Origin: Actinomycetota bacterium
GTDB lineage: Bacteria > Actinomycetota > Acidimicrobiia > Acidimicrobiales > Ilumatobacteraceae
NCBI GenBank assembly: GCA_030645495.1
Contig: JAUSLV010000028.1
Coordinates: 1-62,135 of the forward strand
Direction: 5' to 3'
DNA length: 62,135 nucleotides
The notes beneath the pieces are model-generated. The model was not told the DNA's origin. It made no database searches and worked only from the letters and a program-made list of their open reading frames with translations. The translations under genes and the position numbers were made by a program. Position 1 is the first letter of the stretch. Each line of letters begins with the position of its first letter. Positions 8,237-16,948 of the stretch are shown piece by piece.

Positions 8237-9133
8237 CTAGCGCTTCGTCTCGGTGGGTGCTTCCGACCGGTCGAACGCGGCCGACACCTCGTCGAACGTG
8301 AGCGTCTGTTCCTCGCGCCGGTACGTGTTCTCGTTCTCACGTTCCTTGCCGAAGCGGGCGAACCAGATGTAGCCCATGATCGTCCACAGGAACAGGCCGC
8401 CGCCCACCTTCATGATCACGCCGGCGATCTGCTGGTCGTCGATCGCGCTGATCGCCCACACCCGCACCGGCTGGCGGCCGTAGTGGCTGTAGACCGGCTT
8501 CTCCGCCATCGAGAGCCACATCGACGGCACCGTGGGCACCACGCCCAGCAGGAACAGGTAGATCATCTTGCCCGGCGGCTTCATCTGCAGCTCGGGGAAC
8601 GGGCCCACCACGGGGGCCCACATCAGCAGCGCGGTCACCACCACCAGCACGTGCAGCAGGTAGTGCAGCGGCCCGTTGACGGTGGCGGTGTTCACCACGC
8701 CGGGCACGTGCAGCAGCATCACCACGCCGTTGAACAGCACCGCGGCCACCACCGGCTTGGCGCAGAACGCCACCACCCGGTACGTGCGCCCTTGGCCCAC
8801 GAGCACCCGCATCAGCCATTCGGGAGTGGCCAGCAGCACCAGCGGCGGCAGGAAGTAGCTCAGCATCATGTGCTGCACCATGTGCATGAAGTACAGGTAG
8901 TCCTCGCCGATCTGGTGGATCGGCCAGGTGCTGGCGGTGAACAGGATCACCATTGCCCCGATGAAACACCACAGGTTGCGCCGCGTGATCACCGGTTGGC
9001 CGGCGGGCACCGCCTTGGGCCCCAGGTCGCGCACCACGTACACGTAGGCCGCGACGAGGAACACGACGAGGAGATAGACCTCGACGTTCGATTGGAACCG
9101 CCACGGGTCCGCGAACCGTGCGGCAGCGAACAT
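8237..9133 (-). CDS. ctaG: Cytochrome c oxidase assembly factor CtaG (caa3 type)
   Basis: 298 residues with about seven membrane segments and the conserved His-rich blocks of the caa3_CtaG family: HQIGEDYLYFMHMVQHMM and, later, a Leu-His-Val-Pro helix. This family helps insert copper into CtaC/CtaD-type oxidases. It is last in the minus-strand order ctaC-ctaD-ctaE-ctaF-ctaG, 4 bp after ctaF. A charged cytoplasmic tail of about 45 residues ends the protein. Confidence 0.9.
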   Translation of the reverse strand: MFAAARFADPWRFQSNVEVYLLVVFLVAAYVYVVRDLGPKAVPAGQPVITRRNLWCFIGAMVILFTASTWPIHQIGEDYLYFMHMVQHMMLSYFLPPLVLLATPEWLMRVLVGQGRTYRVVAFCAKPVVAAVLFNGVVMLLHVPGVVNTATVNGPLHYLLHVLVVVTALLMWAPVVGPFPELQMKPPGKMIYLFLLGVVPTVPSMWLSMAEKPVYSHYGRQPVRVWAISAIDDQQIAGVIMKVGGGLFLWTIMGYIWFARFGKERENENTYRREEQTLTFDEVSAAFDRSEAPTETKR

Positions 9134-9137
9134 GGCG

Positions 9138-9467
9138 TCAGTCGAAGAACTGGAACGTGGCGAGCGCCACGCAGTACACGAAGAGGGCCAGGCCCAAGCC
9201 GATGTAGAACATCACGCTGAACAGCTTGTTGTCGAACTTCAGGTGCATGAAGATCAGGATGATCATGAAGAATTTGATCGTCATCATGATGATCAGCGCC
9301 GGCGTGGCGAAGCCGCCCAGGTCGATCCAGTAGGTGGACGTCTCGAGCGCGGTCAGCCCCGCCAGGATCAGGGCGACCTTGATGAAGTACATGTCGCTGG
9401 GGATGTGCGGCTCGTGCTCGGCGTGGCCGATGTGCTCGTGCTCAGCGTGTTCGGTGACGGTGCTCAT
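9138..9467 (-). CDS. ctaF: Cytochrome c oxidase subunit IV
   Basis: 109 residues with a His/Glu-rich cytoplasmic N-terminus (HAEHEHIGHAEHEPHIPSD) and three membrane helices, the pattern of prokaryotic COX4 (CtaF/CoxD-like). It stabilises the oxidase complex and carries no metal ligands in known homologues. The many N-terminal histidines could bind metal but this is not shown. Located between ctaE and ctaG. Confidence 0.88.
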   Translation of the reverse strand: MSTVTEHAEHEHIGHAEHEPHIPSDMYFIKVALILAGLTALETSTYWIDLGGFATPALIIMMTIKFFMIILIFMHLKFDNKLFSVMFYIGLGLALFVYCVALATFQFFD

Positions 9468-9476
9468 GGTGTGACC

Positions 9477-10076
9477 TCAGGCCGGGATCAGGTAGACGAG
9501 AGTGAAGATGACGACCCACACGACGTCGACGAAGTGCCAGTACAGACCGATCATCTCGACGGCTTCGGCCTTGTCGCCGGCCACCTTGTTGCGGGAGATG
9601 ATGGCCACCATCGCCAGCAGCATGATCACGCCGATGCTCACGTGCACGCCGTGGAAGCCGGTGAGCGTGAAGAAGCTGGACGAGAACAGGCTGGTGGTGA
9701 AGCCGACGCCCTCGTTGTAGAACGCGGTGAACTCGTACACCTGGGCGCCCACGAACAGCGAGCCGAGCAGGCCGGTGGTCACCAGCCACAGGTTCGTGTT
9801 GCGGTCGTCCTTGCGCTTGGCCGAGTTGACGGCCAGCACCATCGTGAGCGAGCTCATCAGCAGCACGAAGCTGCTGACCGAGGTGAGCGGGACGTCGAAC
9901 AACTGCGCCGGGCCGACGCCGTCGCCGTGGCGACCGCGGTACAGCATGTACGTGCTGATCAGGCCGCCGAACAGCAGGCATTCGCTGCCGAGGAACAGCC
10001 ACATGGCCAGCTTGTTGTTGCTGAGCCCGGTGCTGGACACGTGCGCGCCATGATCGTGAAGTGCGATGTCAGCCAA
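9477..10076 (-). CDS. ctaE: Cytochrome c oxidase subunit III
   Basis: 199 residues, five membrane helices, with the family signatures LGSECLLFGGLISTY, TGFHGVHVSIG and YWHFVDVVWVVIFT; the Glu of GSECLLF and the HFVDVVW motif are the conserved positions of subunit III. The start appears to be TTG (LADIALHDHG), whose codons overlap the ctaD stop by 8 bp, so translation is coupled to ctaD. Five rather than seven helices is normal for the short bacterial form. Confidence 0.93.
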   Translation of the reverse strand: MADIALHDHGAHVSSTGLSNNKLAMWLFLGSECLLFGGLISTYMLYRGRHGDGVGPAQLFDVPLTSVSSFVLLMSSLTMVLAVNSAKRKDDRNTNLWLVTTGLLGSLFVGAQVYEFTAFYNEGVGFTTSLFSSSFFTLTGFHGVHVSIGVIMLLAMVAIISRNKVAGDKAEAVEMIGLYWHFVDVVWVVIFTLVYLIPA

Positions 10077-12081
10077 CGGGGCTCAGCTCCTTGGTCTCGG
10101 ACCCACCGGCCGGCGGGTCGTAGTCGCTGTCGTCGGCGACGGAGGGCTCGAGCACCCAGCCGAAGATGCCGAGCAACACGATCGCGGCACCCACGACCGA
10201 CAGCAACAGGTTGTAGATCACGCCGTAGGCGATGATCGGCAGGCCGAAGGCGAGCACGATCGGCCAGTACGACGGCGACGGCAGGTGGATGTGAGCGTCG
10301 GCGCGAGCTTCCTCGGCGGCGAGAACCTCTTCCGCCGACTTCACCTTCACGAGCCGCGCCCCGTGCTCGGTGTCGACCTCTTCGTACTTGCGGTGGAAGA
10401 ACTCGTCGAGTGCGTGGACGGTGGGGATCGCGTCGAAGTTGTGCGCCTTGGGCGGACTGGACGTCATCCACTCGAGTGTGCGGGCATCCCACGGGTCGAG
10501 CGGCGCCGGTGCGGCCTTCTTCGCGGTGTGGATGATGTTGATCAGGAACACCAGCACGCCGAGGGCAATCATGAACGACCCCCACGTCGCCACCTGGTTC
10601 CAGAAGTGGAGGTTGAAGAACCCCTCGCCAGTCAGCTTCTCGGGCCACACCACCATGCGGCGCGGCTGGCCCTGCATGCCCAAGATGTGCATCGGGCCGA
10701 ACGTGAGGTTCACGCCGAAGAACATCAGCCAGAAGTTCCACTTGCCGAGGCGCTCGTTGAGCAGCTTGCCGAACACCTTCGGCCACCAGAAGTAGAAGCC
10801 GGCGAACAGGCCCATCACTGCGCCGCCCACGATCACGTAATGGAAGTGGCCGACGATGTGGTACGTGTCGGTCTGCTGCGTGTCGGCAGGTGCCACCGCG
10901 TGGGTGACGCCGGAGAGGCCGCCGATCGTGAACAACACGATCACGCCGATCGCGAACATCATCGCGGTGGTGAACCACAATTTGCCGCCCCACAGCGTGA
11001 GCGTCCAGTTGCAGATCTTCACGCCCGTGGGAATGGCGATCAGCATGGTGGCCACCGAGAACACGGCCACGCTCACCGGGCCGAGGCCGCTGGCGAACAT
11101 GTGGTGGGCCCACACACCCCAGCCGACGAAGCCGATCGCCGCGCCGGAGAAGACCACGAACTTGTAGCCGAACAGCGGCTTACGAGCGAACGTGGGCAGC
11201 ACTTCGGAGATGATGCCGAAGCTGGGCAGGATGATGATGTACACCTCGGGGTGCCCGAAGATCCAGAACAAGTGCTGCCACAGCAGCGGGTCGGCACCCT
11301 TGTCCACGTCGAAGAACGCGGCGCCGAAGTTGCGCTGGAAGCTGAGCAGGAACAGCGCCACGGTGATCACCGGCAGTGCGAACAGCAGCAGGAACTGCAC
11401 CACCAGCACCATCCAGGTGAACACCGGCATGTTCATCAGCTTCATGCCCGGCGCTCGCATGTTGAGCACGGTGACGATCAGGTTGATCGAGCTGACCAGC
11501 GAGGCGATGCCGATGATCTGCAGGCCCAGCACCCAGAAGTCGATGCCGTGGCTGGGCGAGAACAATCGGCTGCTGTTCGGCGAGTACATGAACCAGCCGC
11601 CGTCGGCCGCGCCGCCGAGGAACCATGAGGTGTTGAGGAAGATGCCGCCGAACAGGAACATCCAGAAGCTGAGCGCGTTGAGGCGGGGGAAGGCCACGTC
11701 GCGAGCACCCACCTGCAACGGCAGGAAGTAGTTGGCGAACGCGGCTGCCATCGGCATCACGAACAAGAACACCATCGTGGTGGCGTGCATCGTGAACATC
11801 TCGTTGTACAGCCCGGCGCCCAGCACCTTGTTGTCGGGGGCCGCCAGCTGCAAGCGGATCAGCAGCGCTTCGCAACCGCCGACGATGAAGAAGAACAGCG
11901 ACACGACGCCGTACATGATGCCGATCTTCTTGTGATCGACGGTGAACACCCACGAGCGCCAGCCGGTGGCGGCGACGGGGCGACGGAACACACCCAGCGA
12001 GCTGGACGGAGTGGCGAGCGCTGTTGCGCCTGCGCCGCCGACCGCGGCGGGGATGACGGAGGGTCGTTCGATGATGGCCAT
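10069..12081 (-). CDS. ctaD: Cytochrome c oxidase subunit I
   Basis: 670 residues from ATG 12081 (MAIIERPSV). All cofactor ligands are present: low-spin haem His99 (MFTMHATT) and His414; high-spin haem His412 (GHFHY); CuB His277 with the cross-linked Tyr281 (GHPEVY) and His326/327 (WAHHMF). It is the proton-pumping terminal oxidase core. The C-terminus is about 100 residues longer than a minimal subunit I and ends with two extra hydrophobic helices and an acidic tail. It is the functional reference for the degenerate paralogue at 15183-16829. Confidence 0.97.
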   Translation of the reverse strand: MAIIERPSVIPAAVGGAGATALATPSSSLGVFRRPVAATGWRSWVFTVDHKKIGIMYGVVSLFFFIVGGCEALLIRLQLAAPDNKVLGAGLYNEMFTMHATTMVFLFVMPMAAAFANYFLPLQVGARDVAFPRLNALSFWMFLFGGIFLNTSWFLGGAADGGWFMYSPNSSRLFSPSHGIDFWVLGLQIIGIASLVSSINLIVTVLNMRAPGMKLMNMPVFTWMVLVVQFLLLFALPVITVALFLLSFQRNFGAAFFDVDKGADPLLWQHLFWIFGHPEVYIIILPSFGIISEVLPTFARKPLFGYKFVVFSGAAIGFVGWGVWAHHMFASGLGPVSVAVFSVATMLIAIPTGVKICNWTLTLWGGKLWFTTAMMFAIGVIVLFTIGGLSGVTHAVAPADTQQTDTYHIVGHFHYVIVGGAVMGLFAGFYFWWPKVFGKLLNERLGKWNFWLMFFGVNLTFGPMHILGMQGQPRRMVVWPEKLTGEGFFNLHFWNQVATWGSFMIALGVLVFLINIIHTAKKAAPAPLDPWDARTLEWMTSSPPKAHNFDAIPTVHALDEFFHRKYEEVDTEHGARLVKVKSAEEVLAAEEARADAHIHLPSPSYWPIVLAFGLPIIAYGVIYNLLLSVVGAAIVLLGIFGWVLEPSVADDSDYDPPAGGSETKELSPVG

Positions 12082-12098
12082 CTGCGTGGTGCTCCCAG

Positions 12099-13331
12099 TT
12101 ACTTCCGCTCGAGCAGGTAGGCGACGATCTCGTCGATCTGCGCCTGCGTGAGACCCAGAGCCGGCATGCCGCGGGTCTTGCCACCCGTTTCGGCAAGCTT
12201 GGTCGGGTCGGTGTACATCGGCTTCATGGCGGGCGCGTTCAGCAGCCACTCACGAAGATTGGTCTCGTTGAAGCACGCCGGTGCCGTGGCATCGGCGGCC
12301 GAGTACATCCACACGCCCTGCAGGTACGCCGCGCCGAACGTCTCGGGCGATTCGTTCCAGAGGCGGTCGCGGCACTCGTCGCTGATCAGGTCGAACGTCC
12401 AGCCGGCGAATGCCGTGCGGGTCATCAGGTTGGTGAGGTTCGGCGCGGCACCGGAGTACACGAAGCGGTCGGGCTCGGCCAGCACCGGGTTGCCGGCGCC
12501 GTCGACCAATCCGTCGACCTGGTGGCAGCGGCTGCACTGGGCGATGAACGTGGTCTCGCCGATGGCGGCGGTGGTGCCGGCCTCGGGAGAGGTGTAGTCA
12601 GCGGTCTGGTTGGTGACCCACGACTGGAAGTCGGCCGTGGTGAGCGCCACTGCTGCTTGACGCATGCGCGCGTGGCTGAGGCCGCAGAACTCGGTGCACT
12701 GGCCGGTGTAGATACCGGGCTCGTCGGCCTCCATGCGCAAGGTGTGCAAGCGGCCGGGTACGGCGTCGCGCTTGCCGTTGAGGCGCGGTATCCAGAAGCT
12801 GTGGATGACGTCGCGACTGGTGATGCGCAGCAGCACCGGCGTGTCGGCCGGGATCACGAGCTCGCTGACGGTGACGATCGACTCGGTGATCTCGACGCCT
12901 CCGCACGTGCTGCCCTTGACGTAGTCGTACTCCCACCACCACTGCTGGCCGGTGACGTTGATGACGCAGTCGTTGTCCTTCTTGTCGAGCGAGAACACCT
13001 GGCTGACGGTGGGCACGGCAATGCCGGCGAGGATGATCGCCGGCAGGATCGTGAGCAGGATCTCGAGCTTCGGGTTGCCGTGCGACTGCTCGGGGATGTC
13101 TTGCCCCCGGTCCTTGAACTTCCAGATCGCATAGGCAACGGCACCGAGCACGATCAGGCCGACGACGCCGGCGATGTAGAACACCGGGCGCTGCAGGCTG
13201 TCGATCTCGCGAGCGTTGGGCCCGGCCGGGTCGAACGTGTCCTGCGGGGCATCCTTGGCGCAGCCGGCCAGGAGGAATCCGAAAGTGACGACGGCCGCGA
13301 CACGACGACGACTGAAAGGTTTCACGAACAC
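12099..13331 (-). CDS. ctaC: Cytochrome c oxidase subunit II fused to cytochrome c
   Basis: 410 residues. A lipobox (LLAGC, Cys24) is followed by two membrane helices, a cupredoxin domain with a complete CuA site (His177, Cys212, Glu214, Cys216, His220, Met223, in GQCTEFCGLSHARM) and a C-terminal cytochrome c domain with CSRCH (266-270). The fusion defines a caa3-type oxidase that needs no separate soluble cytochrome docking. The cytochrome domain has about 60 residues between the haem site and its end segment, including two extra cysteines. First gene of the ctaCDEFG operon; 17 bp before ctaD. Confidence 0.95.
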   Translation of the reverse strand: MFVKPFSRRRVAAVVTFGFLLAGCAKDAPQDTFDPAGPNAREIDSLQRPVFYIAGVVGLIVLGAVAYAIWKFKDRGQDIPEQSHGNPKLEILLTILPAIILAGIAVPTVSQVFSLDKKDNDCVINVTGQQWWWEYDYVKGSTCGGVEITESIVTVSELVIPADTPVLLRITSRDVIHSFWIPRLNGKRDAVPGRLHTLRMEADEPGIYTGQCTEFCGLSHARMRQAAVALTTADFQSWVTNQTADYTSPEAGTTAAIGETTFIAQCSRCHQVDGLVDGAGNPVLAEPDRFVYSGAAPNLTNLMTRTAFAGWTFDLISDECRDRLWNESPETFGAAYLQGVWMYSAADATAPACFNETNLREWLLNAPAMKPMYTDPTKLAETGGKTRGMPALGLTQAQIDEIVAYLLERK

Positions 13332-13392
13332 GTCGGCGAGGCTAGCCGCCGACTTGCACCCGATGCCACTTCACGTCACACGAAAACGAACA

Positions 13393-13430
13393 CGGAGCCG
13401 CCCCGACCGCCGAAGCGGGGGACGGCTCCG
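13393..13430 (-). terminator. Terminator between the two oxidase-like gene sets
   Basis: CGGAGCCG (13393-13400) pairs with CGGCTCCG (13423-13430), and an inner CCCCG/CGGGG extends the stem. Reading on the minus strand the hairpin is followed by CGTTTTCG. It lies after the stop of the cupredoxin-like gene (13464) and before ctaC (13331), so it separates the 13464-16829 set from the ctaCDEFG operon. Confidence 0.7.
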
Positions 13431-13463
13431 ATCGATGTTCGGACTGCCTGCGCTGACCAGGGG

Positions 13464-14594
13464 TCAGGGAATGACGAGCTTGATCTCCTGGCCGGTGAGG
13501 CCGGGAACCATCAGCACGATCGGTGTGCTGCTGGCAGCGTTGGTCTTCGGGATGCTGAAACCGATCAGCGCTTCCTTACCGGGGTTCACCGCCGTGGTGC
13601 ACTGCACCGTCTCGGCAGCACCGGCGAACGAGCCGAGGCGAGCAGTGAGGCGGTGGGCGGTGGGTGCGTCGTTGTGGAAGCGCACGCTCACCCACGCGCT
13701 GCGCGGCACCGTGATCTCGCTTTTCGGGTCGTCGGGGAAACCGTTGACGTAGGCGACGATCACACCGTTGGACTGCAAGTACACGTTGGCGACCACGCTG
13801 CTCTTCAGCGACACGTCCTGTGACGCGTGGTCGTCGATCTCGCCGGCCGTGCCTTCTTCGAGGCACACGGCACCTTCGCTGCCGGTGGTGGGATGCTTCT
13901 CGATCGTGCGCTGACCCTGCACGGCCGATGCCACGCCGACACCGAACAGCGCCACTGCCGCGATCGCACACACACCGGTGACGGTGCGCTTGGCGACATC
14001 GCGCTTGCTGGCGAACACGAACCCGGCGAACAACACCATCGCCGCGAGTGCGCCGAAGACCGCCATGCCCGAGTCTTTGTCGACACGCAGCATCACTCGC
14101 GAGAACGCATAGACGACCGCGCCCAGCGCGACAGCAGCGAGGATCGGGAACTCGAGCGGGTACAGCAGGCGGCGACGGACCCCGGAGTTGTAGTCGTCGT
14201 CGGCGCTGGCGCGCTCGCTCCAGCCGAGCACCATCCACTCGATCGCGGCGGCGAGCACGAGCACGACAGCAACCTTGAACACGACGGGCCGGCTGACGGC
14301 ACCGATCACCAGGCCGGCGGCACCGACCGCGGCCGCCAGCGGCCACATGCTGGCGCGCACCGGCGGTTGCGCCGCGGGCGAGGTGTGCTCGACACCCGCT
14401 TGCATGCCCGAGACGTTGCCGTCGCGGGTGGCGTAGTTGATGCCACCGAGGAAGCCGAAGAACACGGTGGCCGTGAGCAGACCGACCACGCCGGGCATGG
14501 AGAGTGGGCCGTCGGTGGTGCCGGCGTACAGCAGCGCGCTGACCAACGAGAGGGCCGACGCCCCGAAGAACAGTTTTGAACCAGTGGTGAACAT
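13464..14594 (-). CDS. Polytopic membrane protein with cupredoxin-like C-terminal domain
   Basis: 376 residues. About seven hydrophobic segments fill residues 1-225, then a roughly 150-residue extracytoplasmic domain rich in beta-strand pattern. FHNDAPTAHRL and a later VQCTTAV give one His and one Cys in cupredoxin-like positions, but the CXXXC pair needed for CuA is absent. It is the last gene of the set after the subunit I-like and subunit III-like genes, so it may stand in for subunit II. I do not recognise the family. Single-copper binding is possible but unproven; no signal peptide other than the first helix. Confidence 0.55.
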   Translation of the reverse strand: MFTTGSKLFFGASALSLVSALLYAGTTDGPLSMPGVVGLLTATVFFGFLGGINYATRDGNVSGMQAGVEHTSPAAQPPVRASMWPLAAAVGAAGLVIGAVSRPVVFKVAVVLVLAAAIEWMVLGWSERASADDDYNSGVRRRLLYPLEFPILAAVALGAVVYAFSRVMLRVDKDSGMAVFGALAAMVLFAGFVFASKRDVAKRTVTGVCAIAAVALFGVGVASAVQGQRTIEKHPTTGSEGAVCLEEGTAGEIDDHASQDVSLKSSVVANVYLQSNGVIVAYVNGFPDDPKSEITVPRSAWVSVRFHNDAPTAHRLTARLGSFAGAAETVQCTTAVNPGKEALIGFSIPKTNAASSTPIVLMVPGLTGQEIKLVIP

Positions 14595-14604
14595 CCCCGC
14601 TCCG

Positions 14605-15183
14605 TTACTTCGTCACGTAGACCACGAACCAGAGCAGCGCATACGCGACGCTCAGTGCGTACCAATACATCGCATGCGCCGACACGACCTCGCGGTCGGT
14701 GGTGCGGCCGCCCAGGTAGCGGAAGGCCGTCACGGCGCTGAACACGACGCCGGCGATGGTGGCGGCCACCAGCACACCCGTCAGTGTGTAGAACATCGAG
14801 TGATAGGTGCCACCGCTGGCCGGCAGCTTCATCTGCGAATAGATGTAGGCCTGCGCGTTGATCAGCATCAGGCCGAGCACACCCACCAGCGCCAGCGCAA
14901 CAGCGGTGTGCTGCTTGTCGTCACGCTTGGCCGCGTACACGGCCCACTGGGCGAACACGCCGATCGGGATCAGGGCCAGCAACATGATGTTGGCCGGCAC
15001 CATCGGCACCGCGACGCCGTCCGGCACCCAACGACCATCGGCCTTGATGCCGGCGTCGCGCATGCGCAGCCACATCGCGAGCATGCCGCCGAACAGCGAC
15101 ACGGCGGCGGCGCAGGCCAGGGCCGTGCCGACGAAGATCTGCCGGCGAGGGGCAGCCGCGGGGGACGAAGGAAGGGCGATCAT
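14605..15183 (-). CDS. Second haem-copper oxidase subunit III-like protein
   Basis: 192 residues with five predicted helices in the order of CtaE (region TYHSMFYTLTGVLVAATIAG corresponds to the TGFHG helix, and HAMYWYALSVAYALLWFVVY to the YWHFVDVVW end). It is weakly similar to ctaE at 9477-10076. ATG 15183 overlaps the stop of the subunit I-like gene (ATGATGA region); GTG 15186 is an alternative. The conserved Glu of GSECLLF is not evident. It is expected to form a complex with the ligand-free subunit I-like protein upstream. Confidence 0.7.
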   Translation of the reverse strand: MIALPSSPAAAPRRQIFVGTALACAAAVSLFGGMLAMWLRMRDAGIKADGRWVPDGVAVPMVPANIMLLALIPIGVFAQWAVYAAKRDDKQHTAVALALVGVLGLMLINAQAYIYSQMKLPASGGTYHSMFYTLTGVLVAATIAGVVFSAVTAFRYLGGRTTDREVVSAHAMYWYALSVAYALLWFVVYVTK

Positions 15184-16829
15184 CACGCATCACTCCGGGT
15201 CGAGGGCTTGAGGTCGAGCAGGGGCTCGGCGGACTTCACGATGTGCACGGCGGCGAAGTTGTTGGCCGGAGCCGGCGACGTGGTGGCCCACTCGAGCGTC
15301 TGACCGTTCCACGGGTCGTCGCCGGCGGCGTCGCCCTTCAGGAACGAACGCAGCGACAGGGCGACGAAGGCCAGCACGGCCAGCAGCACGAGCACGAGAC
15401 CAGCGGCGCTGAGGGCGTTCCACAGCTCCATCGGACCCGAGTAGCTGAAGTTGACCGCCGACGCCTGGTTGCCGGCCTCGATCGCGGGGAACACGCCACC
15501 GAGCTGATCGGCGAAACCGGCGATCAGCAACGGCACGGTGGCCAGCTGGGCACCGAGGAAGGCCAACAGCGCGAGACCCAGCGCGGGCTTCACCGGCAGG
15601 CTGCGACCCCACCACTTCGGGCCCCAGTAGGTGACCGCACCCATCGCCGCGAGCACGCCGGCGAACACGATCGAGAGCCATGTGCCCTCTTCGAACGTGG
15701 TGCCACCCAGCTCGGCGTCGCCGATGTGGGCGACCAGGTTGGCGGTGGCGCCACCCAAGAGCAGCACCGCGGCCAACAGACCGTAGGTCACGGGCGTCTG
15801 CACCTTCGGGCGGGACCCGAGGTGTTGGGCGCTGAACGCGAACACCGAGAAGATGCCGAGCAGCGGCAGGCCCTGCACGATGCCGAACGGGATCAGCTGA
15901 CGGATCAGCTCGCCGACTTCGCCGTGGAAGATGCCGGCGTCGAGGCCGGGCGAGGTGTGCAGCACGGAGCCGAACACCGCCACCCCGCCGAGCGCGATGC
16001 ACAGGAAGATCGGCCCACGCGGGCGCAGGCGCTCGCCGCTGGCGGTGGCCGCAGTGTCGGCCAGGAAGCCGAGCACGGGCAACGCCAGGATGATCGTGGT
16101 GGGCTGCGTGAAACCGAACCCGGCCCACGAGCTGATCGCCTGGTTGCTGGCCAACTCGCTCAGCGACGGGTAGCGGTGCGCCACGAACAGGTACAGCAGG
16201 TCGCCGGTGAGCACCGGCAATGCGATCAGCAGGCACAACGACGCCACCAACACCGACCAGGTGAAGTACGGCACGCGGCGCAGGTTCATGCCCGGCGCAC
16301 GGGTGGTGAGGATCGTGGTGGCGACCGCACCGACGCTGGCCAACAGACCGACCAGCACGAGCACGGTGGAGAGGATGAACAGGTCGACGAACCGACCGTT
16401 GCCGCCACCGGGGCCACCGTTGTTGGCCAGCGAGAACACGGCCAGGCCGGCACCCAGCAGCCACATCCAGAAGCCGGCGGCCGCGAGGCGGGGCAGCGCG
16501 AGCGCACGGGCGCCCACCTGCAGCGGAACGATGGCGATCGCCGCACCCACGAGCAGGGGCAGCAGCACCAGGTAGGTGAAGCCGAAGCGCTCGAGGGCGA
16601 ACAGCTGCGTCAGCGAGCCGACGTCGAGCCATTCCTTGGTGGGCGAGACACGCTCGACACCCAGCAGCACTGCTGCGACCGCCGAGCCGATGAGGGTGAG
16701 GGCCGACGCCCCGAGGTACATGCGCCCGAGGCGCTTGTGGTCGGTGGTGCCGATCCACTCCGCGATGCACGCAAGACCTGCGCCGGGCTGAACCTGGGCG
16801 CTGCTTGCATGGGTATCGATGGTGCTCAT
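15183..16829 (-). CDS. Degenerate cytochrome oxidase subunit I-like protein lacking metal ligands
   Basis: 548 residues clearly homologous to CtaD: shared TTDHK start, PLQVGAR, RAPGM...FTW and the DPWNGQTLEWATTSP tail align with DPWDARTLEWMTSSP in ctaD. Yet cofactor positions differ. Low-spin haem His99 becomes Glu80; GHPEVY becomes TQPTTI (CuB His to Gln242, Tyr to Ile); WAHHMF becomes VLHTSP with at most one His left; GHFHY becomes EGTWL, removing both remaining haem ligands. Hydrophobic helices and length are intact with no stop or frameshift, so the gene is under selection for something other than oxygen reduction. Most databases would call it an oxidase. Confidence 0.85.
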   Translation of the reverse strand: MSTIDTHASSAQVQPGAGLACIAEWIGTTDHKRLGRMYLGASALTLIGSAVAAVLLGVERVSPTKEWLDVGSLTQLFALERFGFTYLVLLPLLVGAAIAIVPLQVGARALALPRLAAAGFWMWLLGAGLAVFSLANNGGPGGGNGRFVDLFILSTVLVLVGLLASVGAVATTILTTRAPGMNLRRVPYFTWSVLVASLCLLIALPVLTGDLLYLFVAHRYPSLSELASNQAISSWAGFGFTQPTTIILALPVLGFLADTAATASGERLRPRGPIFLCIALGGVAVFGSVLHTSPGLDAGIFHGEVGELIRQLIPFGIVQGLPLLGIFSVFAFSAQHLGSRPKVQTPVTYGLLAAVLLLGGATANLVAHIGDAELGGTTFEEGTWLSIVFAGVLAAMGAVTYWGPKWWGRSLPVKPALGLALLAFLGAQLATVPLLIAGFADQLGGVFPAIEAGNQASAVNFSYSGPMELWNALSAAGLVLVLLAVLAFVALSLRSFLKGDAAGDDPWNGQTLEWATTSPAPANNFAAVHIVKSAEPLLDLKPSTRSDA

Positions 16830-16948
16830 AGGCGACGAACTCGTTTCAGGTCGGGAGCGCCACGCGCGGACCCTTGTTGACAGGTGACAAGAGCGAATGG
16901 ACTTGCGGGCACGACACTATCCGCGGCGACACCGTCGTTGGGAAATCG

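Noticed and set aside
10066-11628. A 520-residue plus-strand open frame across ctaD
   Set aside because: His/Glu/Arg-rich shadow of a well-conserved minus-strand gene; no recognisable domains.
16860-16900. TTGACA-containing sequence as a plus-strand promoter
   Set aside because: No -10 hexamer at 16-18 bp and no plus-strand gene downstream; it probably belongs to the upstream region of the oxidase-like operon.
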